From assembly GCA_021464245.1 (NCBI GenBank), contig JADCRB010000078.1, positions 2,045,192 through 2,109,191 on the forward strand: a stretch of DNA of 64,000 bases, in the 5' to 3' direction. Source of the DNA: Carallia brachiata (lineage: Eukaryota; Streptophyta; Magnoliopsida; Malpighiales; Rhizophoraceae). Within the stretch, counting starts at the first letter, position 1; the number at the start of each line of letters is the position of its first letter. Below the pieces are notes generated by a model. It had not been told where the DNA came from, did not search any database, and saw nothing but the letters and a program-made list of their open reading frames with translations. Both the position numbers and the translations under genes were made by a program. Below are positions 38,770 through 49,700 of this stretch, one piece after another.

Positions 38770-38964
38770 GCCATTATTCTCATTCATGATTTTCAGGAAA
38801 TCAACGTCCAACGCCTTAGATTTCCTCTTTATTTGAGAGTCTCTCATCTCATAACCGAGTCCTTAAAAGCTTAAAACGCCTTGATTAAATTAATTAAGCT
38901 TCTTTCATTAATTTGTTTTTTTGGGGGGTTTTTTTTTTTTTTTGGCTTCCTCTTATCTACGAAC

Positions 38965-40352
38965 ATGGAAAGTATCGTTGAGAATCACCACCAAAACGGG
39001 TCTCTGGAGAGCTTGTGCGAGACCAGTCCTCCTAGCCATGATCCGCTGAACTGGGGGGTGGCCGCGGAGTCGTTGAAAGGCAGCCATTTGGAGGAAGTGA
39101 AGCGGATGGTGGCGGAGTACAGGAAGCCGATTGTCAAGCTCGGTGGGGAGACCCTGACCATTGCCCAAGTGGCTGCTATTGCCAGGCACGGCAGCGGGAT
39201 CACGGTGGAGCTGGCAGAGTCCGCCAGGGCCGGCGTCAAGGCCAGCAGTGACTGGGTCATGGACGGCATGGCAAATGGTACCGATAGCTACGGCGTCACC
39301 ACCGGTTTTGGCGCTACTTCACATAGAAGGACCAAACAAGGCGCTGCGCTTCAGAGGGAGCTCATCAGGTATTTAAGCTTAATGGATTCTCACTCTCGCT
39401 TTCTTTCTGTAAAATCCTCTTGATAACTCGAACGCGTTGGCTCAGTGTTGAATTGTTTTATTAGTCATTCTTAGGACAGTGGCTTGATAACTAGAAACAT
39501 GGAGCCAAAGGGTAACAGCCTTGGACTCGCTTCCAGAAAATAATAATTTTTATAAAAAAAAACACATTAAATTCTTAACATACCTAATATTATTTTAAGA
39601 TATAATTTAAAATAATTTTTTAAAAAATTTTCAGTTTCCCAAGATTAGTTTTTATTGTTTATTTTTTTATTTTAAAAAAAATTTCTAAGAATTTTTTTTA
39701 TAATAAATCTCGTATAATGTTTACATTTTAAAATTTTAAAGGAATGTCTATTTAAATTTAATTTTTAATTTTGTTAACAAATAAAACATTATAATATAAC
39801 TTCGTTGCACCAGTCACTCGCTGCAATGCTTCGGGTTGTTCCACCACCATGTATATTATCATTTTATTTTTATTTTTGTATTTTTGGGTGGTAATGGAAA
39901 GGAAATCCTTAGTCGGCTTGAGTTAATGTGTTTGCTTGCTGTAATTGGAAAGGAAATGAAAGAAATCTGGTGGACAAGATTTTACCACTTAAATAGGATT
40001 TTATTTCATTTTATGTGTTCTTCAGGTTGGGGAAATAAAAAAAAGGAAAGAAAACAAACGAACTTTTTTTGTTTTTGTTTTTGTTTTTTTTTGTTTTTCC
40101 TGGTGGCTAAAAGAAAGGCGAGAGAAGGCCATATGTGGACAATCTTATTCTAAAACCGTGCATCCGGCAAAACGTGTTTAAACGGAAAATATTTAATGAG
40201 TAATTAATATGAATTTAATTAGTTAATAAATACTATCCGTTAATTAATAGTTAATAAAAATGTTATCGCTTAATATAATATCTTTTCGGTTCTGGTAAGT
40301 TATACATAATTCGGATTTTTACCAGGTCTTTCCAGTGTATTTTCTGCTCTTA

Positions 40353-40385
<33 letters not shown>

Positions 40386-42366
40386 GTACACGATGTCGTT
40401 TTGTTAATGGGTCATTGTCAAATAATCGATAAATCATGCTTTCCTCGGAATTTCTGTTCCGTAATAAATGTTCAACATAATTTTTGTGGTCCTCGATGGT
40501 ATAAATGCATAGTTGGCTAAATTAATATGTTAATAGAAAGCCCTTCTTTGATTATCCAGTGGAAGAACTCAAACCCACCCGTTACTGATTTGCTGCATTT
40601 GGATGGTCCATTTTTCTGTAGATTTTTGAATGCTGGGATTTTCGGACATGGAACAGAATCGTGCCACCAGCTGCCTCAGTCAGCAACAAGAGCAGCCATG
40701 TTGGTGAGGATCAACACTCTGCTCCAAGGCTATTCTGGCATCAGGTTCGAGATCCTGGAAGCTATTACCAAGCTCCTCAATCACAACACTCCATGCTTGC
40801 CATTACGCGGCACGATTTCAGCCTCAGGCGATTTGGTCCCGCTGTCCTACATTGCCGGAGTGTTGACTGGCCGGCCTAATTCCAGGGCCATTGGTCCAGA
40901 CGGTCAATCCCACAATGCTGGGGAAGCATTTCGCCTGGCTGGTATTGAATCTGGTTTCTTTGAGCTGCAGCCTAAAGAAGGCCTCGCCCTTGTAAATGGC
41001 ACTGCAGTGGGTTCTGGTTTGGCTTCTATGGTTCTTTTTGAGGCAAACATTCTTGCCATCTTGGCAGAAATCTTATCTGCAATTTTTGCAGAAGTCATGA
41101 ATGGCAAACCTGAATTCACAGACCATTTGACCCATAAATTGAAGCACCATCCGGGCCAAATTGAGGCTGCAGCCATAATGGAACATATTTTAGATGGCAG
41201 CTCTTATATGAAAGAAGCTAAAAGAATCCATGAAATGGATCCCTTGCAGAAACCAAAGCAAGATCGTTATGCTCTAAGGACTTCTCCTCAGTGGTTAGGG
41301 CCCCAGATTGAGGTTATCAGATTCTCAACCAAATCAATTGAAAGAGAGATTAACTCGGTGAATGACAATCCTTTGATCGATGTTTCAAGGAATAAGGCCT
41401 TGCATGGTGGCAACTTCCAGGGCACCCCAATCGGCGTCCATGGACAGTGCCCGTCTGGCTATTGCAGCAATAGGAAAGCTCATGTTTGCACAGTTCAGTG
41501 AGCTCGTAAATGACTTCTACAACAACGGATTGCCATCAAATCTCACTGGTGGAAGGAATCCAAGTCTGGATTATGGCTTCAAGGGAGCTGAAATAGCGAT
41601 GGCTTCTTACTGTTCTGAGCTCCAATATCTTGCAAATCCCGTCACCACCCACGTGCAGAGCGCAGAGCAGCATAATCAAGACGTGAACTCATTGGGACTA
41701 ATTTCTTCGAGGAAGACAGAAGAAGCAGTTGATATCTTGAAACTCATGTCCTCAACTTTCTTGGTGGCACTTTGCCAAGCTATTGACTTGAGGCATTTGG
41801 AGGAGAATTTGAAGCACGCAGTCAAGAACACTGTCAGCCAACTAGCCAAGAGGGTCTTGACGACAGGTGCAAATGGAGAACTTCACCCATCAAGGTTCTG
41901 CAAGAAGGACTTACTAAAAGTGGTTGATCGCGAACATGTTTTCGCCTACGTTGATGACCCCTGCAGCGCCACTTATCCACTGCTGCAAAATCTAAGGCAA
42001 GTTCTCGTAGACCATGCATTGGCAAATGGTGAAAATGAGAAGAATTCCAATATCTCAATCTTTCAAAAGATTGGACCTTTCGAGGAAGAACTGAAGGCCC
42101 TTCTTCCAAAAGAAGTTGAGGGTGCGAGAGCAGCATATGAGAATGGCAATCCGGCGATTGCCAACAGGATTAAGGAATGCAGGTCTTATCCGCTGTACAA
42201 GTTCGTGAGGGAGGCTTTGGGCACCGGCTTGCTTACAGGGGAAAAGGTCAGGTCCCCTGGCGAGGAGTTTGACAAGGTGTTCACAGCCATGTGCCAGGGA
42301 AAGCTCATCGATCCAATGCTGGACTGTCTCAGGGATTGGAATGGTGCTCCTCTTCCTATTTGTTAA
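38965..42366 (+). CDS. PAL: Phenylalanine ammonia-lyase (frame broken once)
   Basis: PAL deaminates L-phenylalanine to trans-cinnamate in the cytosol, the first step of phenylpropanoid synthesis. Exon 1 is 38965-39368 and exon 2 is 40622-42366. The single intron splits an arginine codon in [12 protein letters not shown], the position conserved across plant PAL genes. The start [13 protein letters not shown] was chosen over upstream in-frame codons because the family N-terminus begins here. Visible active-site parts are SYGVTTGFG (tyrosine about residue 109), the Ala-Ser-Gly triad in [13 protein letters not shown] (about 202-204) that cyclises into the MIO cofactor, and [14 protein letters not shown]. 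The end is WNGAPLPIC. Length is 716 residues if the frame is kept. Between GTPIGV and [14 protein letters not shown] two bases are missing (about 41438): as written, the protein stops at 41501 after about 427 residues. The 1253-bp intron holds a CATA repeat. Confidence 0.95.
40353..40381. repeat. (CATA)n microsatellite in PAL intron
   Basis: About seven tandem CATA units. Confidence 0.9.
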
Positions 42367-42689
42367 AACTTCAAAAAAGTTCTTTCTTTTTTTTTTTTGT
42401 TCAATGTTTCCATCTCGTTGCTTCTGAAACTTTGTCTCCAATTCCATCCAAATGTTTACATTTTGATGTAATTATCCATGTCTCTCGTACCTATAACATC
42501 AAAACCTTGTTTCCATCAAATTTCTTAGTAAATTTTAGTTGTTGAATCACAGATTACATAATGGTGTTGAGTATCTTGGAAACTTGATCGCGATCCGAAT
42601 ATTTTTCCAGTGAAAGAAACTATTGTGACCGTTACAGACGTACGGTTCCGGTGATCTCTTGGTCCTCCAGGAAGAGCGACACCCTCGCA

Positions 42690-43451
42690 CGCAGATAATC
42701 AAATAAGACGCGCTCTCGAAAACCTTCGCTCCTTCTTCTCACCAGCGAATTCAAATCCAAGCCGCGACTCACCGCCAGCGGCCGCCGCCATCACAGCCAC
42801 TCTCTTTCCCGGCGATGGTACGGCCCGAAGATCGCCGAGCCCGTAAAACAACTCTCTCTCTCGCTCTCTCTAATAATCTTTCTGATCTAATCAGCCTGTC
42901 ACGTGAAATGATTTAGAATTTTTTAGCTGATTCAAATGTATCTGAAATTTCCTTTTATTTATTTATTTATTTAAAATTTCGGTGCAATATGATTGATTGT
43001 TTGGCTGTTATTAATAATTGAGCTCAAATTATCAGCGATGTTCTGCAGTTGACATTTTTATTTTGGTGTTTATTAAATTTATTCTTATTTTCAGTAAATA
43101 AAATTAATTAATAATTTAATATTATTTAAATATTATTTTTAATATTTTATTTAAATAAACATTATTTATTATGTAGTATAAAATAAGTTACATTTACTTT
43201 AAAAAAAAGAGTCAAAATAAAAATCTTTTATCTTTATTCTACTAGGAAAGGAATTAGAATTCATAAGAATTTTCTATTTTATAAGCAATGGTGATATTTT
43301 GACGAGATTTTTCGCATAGAATGCTGATTTAAACATGTATTCCATTGTCTCATAGCCTGTGTTCTTTTTAAAGATGAGTAAAAACATGTTTACAACAGAA
43401 TTTGTATGACCTATACCTCTTTCTTGTTGTCTTTCTTGTTGCATGAAATGT

Positions 43452-43483
<32 letters not shown>

Positions 43484-46010
43484 TGAGGTTGTTAGTATCC
43501 ATACAATATTGTGCTGCGATAGTGCTACTGGCTGTCTGCTGAGGGACTGTATTCGCATTACCTATGTGGCTAGGTACGAAGGTAATGCAAATACAGTAGC
43601 GTCTTTTTTTTTTAAAAGCTATTATTTTCCAATGGAGACACCCTTTCTGTCATATCGATATTAGCTTTTGGGGAAGACAGCGTTACGATAACTATGATTG
43701 GCTCCATGACCAAATTTTCATGGTTAGATAGTATGGTTTCTGTATATAGCTGTTGGAATTTACGTGTGCACATGTGTGGTTTGAAGTTTCGAGAAATATG
43801 ATTCCTCTTTTGGGAGATTTTGATCTTTGAAAATGTTGTCATTCAGTTCAAAATTGTTTTCTCTTTAAGTTTAGGTTTGTGTTGTGTTTCATATTATTTT
43901 AGGATGAGCATATGCTATATTTTCATTCCCCACTGTTGCAGGTGTTTAAAGCTGCTGAGGTTCCAATTGAGTGGGAAGAACACTATGTTGAGGATCAAAT
44001 AAATCCTAGAACCCAGAGTTTTCTAACATGGGAAAGTTTAGAATCAGCACGGTAGAATAGAGTAGGCTTGAAGGGACCAATGTGACACCTATTGGGAAAG
44101 GCCATCGTTCTTTGAACCTTACTCTTAGGAAAGAACTTAATTTGTATGCTAATGTCAGGCCTTGCTACAGCCTTCCTGGTTGTAAAACTTGGTATGATGT
44201 CGTGAATTTTATCACCGTTCGCAAGAACAGTGAAGGGAAATACAGTGGACTTGAACACCACATAGGATTTTTTCAATAATGTCCCCAGGCATGCTAACAT
44301 ATGTGCATTGTGTGTGTTGATGCAGTATTTGTTCTTGGTGCTGGGTGGCGAGAGGTGTAGTGGAAAGTCTCAAAATTTTACCTGTCAAGCAAGTTTGAGG
44401 GTTGCTGAATATGCTTTTCATTATGCAAAAACTCATGGATGGGAAAGAGTGTCTGCAATACACAAAGCTAACATTATGCAGAAAACTGATGGGTCTTTTT
44501 CTTAAAGTAAGTCAACTGTAAATTTTTGTTGCATTAAGCATTATGTTTTTTAACCAACTATCCGCATATTAAGTCCATTTGGTTACTTTGCAGTGCTGTA
44601 GAGAGGTTGCGGAGAAGTATCCAGACATAAAATATTAGGAAGTTGTAATTGACAACTGCTGTATGATGGTGCAATTATTTCCCACATTGAGTATCTCTAA
44701 ATTTAAACCCATATGAGACTTGGTCTCTAGCCTTCTTTTCTGGAAGAAGAGAAACAAATGAAGTTTTCCTTTTTGCAATATGATAGTCTCCAAATTGTAC
44801 CAATTAAAGACGTGCCATAAAACTGCTTTAACCTGCCTTTGCCAAAGTCAGAAACCATGAAAACCTGATATTCTTGTTTGATGATGTACAGCTTGTAAAG
44901 AATCCGGCACTTTTTGATGTACTGGTGACGCCTAATCTTTATAGTGACATTATCAGTGATCTTTGCGCGGGACTCGTTGGTGGTTTGGATTTTGACGCCT
45001 AGCTAACCGAGGATCTCTCTTCTCATCTTTATTAGTAACAAATGTTGGCCATCTGACAGCATTGGATTTAATTTCAGCTGCAACATTGGCGAGGGAGGGA
45101 TTGCCCTTGCTGAAGCTGTGCATGGTTCAACACCTGACATTGCAGGGAAGGTTAGCCTCCTTAGCCTGATTAACATTTTTATTCATCTTATTTGCCGTTT
45201 CATGCCATACTTTCTGCCATGTGAGTGCCCGTGGCTGCTCATTCTCAAATTGGACTAGATGGTTATTCAAGAGGATAATTGGAATAAAATTTTCCTGGAC
45301 GCGAGCTCATATAACCTATTAGTCATTTTTGTGTATGACAAATGAAAATGTTACAGTTATCTTGAACTCAAAGTATTATAGTCTTGATGGAGATGTTTCA
45401 ATCTTCATCTTCAGTTGTGACACACTCTACATGTTCGGGGGATTGAAGGTTTTGCACAATGGCGTAATTTCTAGTGAGCTCTATGCAAGCCCTTCTATGG
45501 CATTGAAGGAATAATTTTTATTTCTGGAACTTCTTGTGGATGCTGAAACTCTCACTTCAGTCTTATTTGATTCATTTTACATCATCGTGAGATCGGAATC
45601 GAACTAAAGGTTTCTGGGTAGTATGCATTTGTTATTAGAAATTAGGGATGTTATCAAGTTGGAAGTGTTGCATTGATGATTGGGTATGGGAAGTCTTATA
45701 ACAGGATTTTCATTTAACACTTGCTTTGTTTCTCCATTTGTTGCCGTTTTATTTTTGCAACCCTCAAACTTTTGTGGCTCAATATGAGCAGAATTTGGCA
45801 AATTCCACCGCTTTATGGTTAAGTACTGTGACGATGTTGCACCATTTGGAGCTCCATGACAAGGCTGACAGGATCCAGCATGCTATCCTCAAAACAATTG
45901 CTGAGGGAAAGTACCTAACAGCTGATCTTGGTGGCACAGCATCAACAACTGATGATTTTACCAAGGATATTAGTTTCTCATTGTGTTCAATGAAAAATAG
46001 ATGCCACTAA
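42690..46010 (+). pseudogene. Pseudogene of NAD-isocitrate dehydrogenase catalytic subunit (IDH5-type), introns retained
   Basis: The functional family oxidises isocitrate in the mitochondrial TCA cycle. Seven exon remnants in the family's order: about 42690-42851 (TATLFPGDG), 43942-44261 (VPIEWEEHYV, RTQSFLTWESLES, GHRSLNLTLRKELNLYANVRPCYSLPG), 44345-44502 (QASLRVAEYAF, RVSAIHKANIMQKTDG), 44594-44668 (CCREVAEKYP, VVIDNCCMM), 44892-45002 ([26 protein letters not shown]), 45078-45150 (LAEAVHGSTPDIAGK), 45792-46010 (KTIAEGKYLTADLGGTASTT). Lesions: a missing base in exon 1 after FPGDG; TAG and a frameshift in exon 2 around GLKGPM; a frameshift and early TAA in exon 3; TAG in exon 4; a frameshift in exon 5; lost donors after exons 1, 2 and 5. 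The motifs fit the catalytic IDH5/6 type better than regulatory IDH1. Retained introns show a duplicated gene copy, not a processed one. Confidence 0.88.
43452..43477. repeat. (GT)n microsatellite
   Basis: About thirteen GT units, inside the first intron of the IDH pseudogene. Confidence 0.9.
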
Positions 46011-46729
46011 TGTTTCTTTGTCCCATTCTTGAAAACCTTATTGGTGAAGGGAAATAAAGACCACATCATCCTGTTATGCGGTTTTTAATTGAGGGGCTCT
46101 TTCAATCATGAGCAGCCACAGACAACATGAGCTTGAATTTTTATTTTTTATTTTTTATTTTTTATTTATTTTTTATTTTTATCTTTTTTTTTTTGTCTCT
46201 TAAAATTGATAGCTCAATAAGGATAATTAGAAAAAGTAAGAAGATTTAAAATTCAAACTTCAAATCCGTCAATTAAAAATTACTATTTTTAATCACTTTA
46301 ACTATTGTTGAGTCTTATTCTACGAGCTTAATTTGCTGAAAGTGATGAGTATTTATTTGAAGGCTAAACATACGTATGTTCTTCGTCGGGACCCAAAGCC
46401 CATATGTTGCTCCCTAACATGTACAAAAAGCATACAGTTGAAGGAGTACAAGAATTGGACAAAAACACTTCTTTTTCCCCTGAGCTATTCAAGCTACCTC
46501 CGCGACCAAGCTCCCAAGTATATGTTGTGATTCATGTCAAGAAATCACCCATAAAGTTACGTAACATATGATGGTCACTACAGCTATAAAGATTGTACAT
46601 ATCTGTACAGGTACCTGCGTTTTCAAATGCACTTTGTGCATTAAAATGTTGTAGCCAAGTTCCATGGACTTGGAATCTAATCTGGCAGACTGTTGCAAAA
46701 AAAAACCCCATGGCTCTCAATACTCACCA
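46011..46729. other. Convergent intergenic gap
   Basis: Lies between the pseudogene's end and the stop codon of the MOM1-like gene. It contains a TTTTTA-type low-complexity tract (46138-46195) and probably the 3' UTR of the MOM1-like gene on its right. Confidence 0.5.
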
Positions 46730-49700
46730 TTAGAACGTGTTATGAAAAATTCCACGGTACATTGGCAAGCGCAAACCATCCACATCCGGTGGCAGATAGG
46801 TATGATGTGATACCGCAGGCTGCTTTGGTGCTGGGATAGTTCCCACCACGGATGCACCGTGACAAATTGGCAAGCGCATGCCATCCACATACGGTGGCAG
46901 ATAGGTGTGATGTGATCCCGCAGGCTGCCTTGGTGCTGGGGTAGTTCCCACCACAGATGCAACGGTAGAAGAACTGGAGAACCGTTGGTTCAACGAAGAA
47001 TTGAAGATGGCAGGACGATAGGATGGCAGCAGAGGGGGCTGTGATCTGGAGGCTCGAAGGTGTGGATCTGGGGCCCGTAAATGGATTCCACCTTGAAGGT
47101 TATATGTGAAAGACGTCATGGGACTAACTGAAGTGGCGAGAGTTGTTGAGCGGTTAAAAACCTCCATCGCTGAAGCCAGCGGGATTGATGGATGAATCAA
47201 CTCATTCCTTAGACCTGAAACCAACAAGTGTATAAATAATCAAATGAAAGCAAAAGGCAACTAAAATAAAGAGCGCTTGAGCATTCTAAGAGGAATTGCT
47301 CCTCTTTGTTCCCACAAACAGAATTCTTAGAGCAATGCAGCTCGGAGCACAGAAAGAAAAACAATAAATAACATACCGAATCCACAAATGCTGGGAACCC
47401 ATTCCAATGAGTTCCACTGCACAAAACCTTGCCTTCCAGAAAAATACATGAAACATCATACCCTAAGTCCTTTTAGTTAGAAGTTGTGAAGATTTCCTTG
47501 GGCTATAACATCTGATTGGTTTTTAACCTCAGATCATGAAAGGTTGAACGCTACATCTCATTATTCATTTGTTCCAAAGTGGGCAAAAGATTTCCCACAA
47601 TTTGGTCCCCTTATAACAGCCTAAATTAATTACCTAATATAAAAGTTTCAAATATCTAAACTTCTTGCCCAAAATCAGGTTTACTGGTACAAAGCCTAAA
47701 ATTCTACAGTTGTAGGGCGCCAAGAACAACTTTACAGCAAGAAATCTCCAAGATGGACCTCAGCAGCATGGACACAAAATGAGACAAATATTTACAGGCT
47801 GTTTCAGAGCACAAACCTTTTTTAGTTCCTGAGGATACCACTTTCAAATCAATTGTCCAAGCATCAGCAAGGAACTTATTTGCAGAAACTTTAAGGATAT
47901 TTGTTTTCCGTTCAAGCCTCCTCTGCATCAGAGCTATCTCTGCATCCTGAAGCAACCTGTCATACTTTTCACGTACCTTTTCTGTTTCTTTATCACGTTC
48001 CGATTTGATACGCAATACCTGGTCAAGGAAGGAAAATATTTTTCAAACCAACAATAATTGAGGGAACTATATCCATGTGTAAAATTAATCAAACTGTTTT
48101 TTTTTTTCAATCATTTTGGACAAACCATCTCCTCGTGTGTCTTGAGGTCTTGCTCATCGTTTTTCCTCAATCTGTCAATCTCAATTTGAAGCGGGTCTAG
48201 AGAAGAATGCTGAGGGATAGCAGGAGTCACAGTGCCTGCATGACATCCTAATGCGGCAGCTATGCTCCTGTAATCCTGATCATGTGTTCCTGCATGCATA
48301 GCTGTTGGGCGTGGCAAATATGTGCCAGTGCCAGGAGGGTTGCACAATAGCATTTGGTCCTGTTGCCCAGAAACATGAACTTCCTGACTGAAGGCAGACC
48401 TTTTGTTGCTTTGAAAACATTGCATCCCAGAGATAGTTGGTATGGAAAGTAATTCCCGTACACCAGATGAGGGAACTGTAGAGACTGGCAGCTGCAAGGA
48501 TGCAATAGAAGCACAAATTAACTTTTGGCATGCAGTGGGCAACTTTTAACATTCCTAACCAATTTTAGAGACTGCTATAGCGAGAAGCAAGCAAAGAGGT
48601 TGTTCTTCTACACTAATTTACCTGAGCATTGAGGTATTTTGTTATAGATAGCCTTTAAATCCATTTTTCAGGTTGTTTTTGGTGTTGCTTTTTGGATTTT
48701 CAAAGGTACCTTTGCTGGCATTATTGTGATTTAAGAACTTTGCCTTACTAAATTTTTAAAAGAGCAGAATAGGATTGTCAGCAAAATTTGATACCTGTTG
48801 CAATCCAAATGAACCACCCTGGATGGTACTAATATCTTGTTGCAGCATGGTTGAGTCTGCTCGAGTGAATTCCAAATCAAAAGACTCTCCAGCAAAGGGA
48901 GTGGCAGCAGGGGTTTCTTGACTATTCTGCCTGACCTCAGATGCTTTTGCCCTTTCCGAGGTGGTACCCTCATCTTCAGTAGCCATGTCATGTGTACGAG
49001 TCCCCAAAAGTTCATCAACCTTGAATGATTCAAGTGGTTGAGTTTGAGAAACTTCAGAAGGCCTTGCTGCAGCATTATTCGTATTTATGTGGATAACAGG
49101 GATCTCCTTTTCTAGAGGAGACGATACAAGGACACCATCTTTGATACCAGGAGTAGAACTTTTAACTCCATTGCTTTGCTCAATATAGCTCTCTGCCACA
49201 CCTTTTGACGCATCTGCTTCTGCATCATCCTTCTCCGTATCAGACTCTATCATAATAATCATTGGTTTCTCAGGTAAAATACAGAGTTCCTCTGCATTGA
49301 GAGCAATTTCAGAACTATCAGATGGCAAGGGTAAAGCAGCAGAATGGGCCTCGAGTTCCACAGACAGCATAACCTCAGAAATGGTATTTTCGGAATCAAT
49401 CTGGCCAGCAGTTGTATCACAAGGCTGTCTTTCATCGTCAATGTTAGACAAAGCGTTCCGCAAACAGTCACCACCTGATAATGTGACCGGTTCCTCTGCA
49501 TTGAGAGCAATTTCTGAACCATCAGATGGCAAGGGTAAAGCAGCAGAATGGGTCTCGAGTCCCACAGATGGCATAACCTCAGGAATGGTATTTTTAGAAT
49601 CAATCAGGCCCGCGGTTGAATCACAAGGCCGTCTTTCCTCATCAATGTTAGACAGAGTGTGCGGCAAACAGTCACCACCAGATAATGTGACCGGTATCTG

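Noticed and set aside
38881..38964. Upstream in-frame extension of PAL exon 1
   Set aside because: The 28 extra codons are a T-rich leader with phenylalanine and glycine runs and lie in the 5' UTR. The family N-terminus begins at 38965.
41380..42366. Separate gene beginning within PAL
   Set aside because: It is the 3' part of PAL exon 2 after the two-base loss; the first 19 codons are out-of-frame PAL sequence.
43452..43477. (GT)n tract as a CRISPR or regulatory array
   Set aside because: A simple dinucleotide microsatellite in a pseudogene intron. There are no spacers, and this is a eukaryotic genome.
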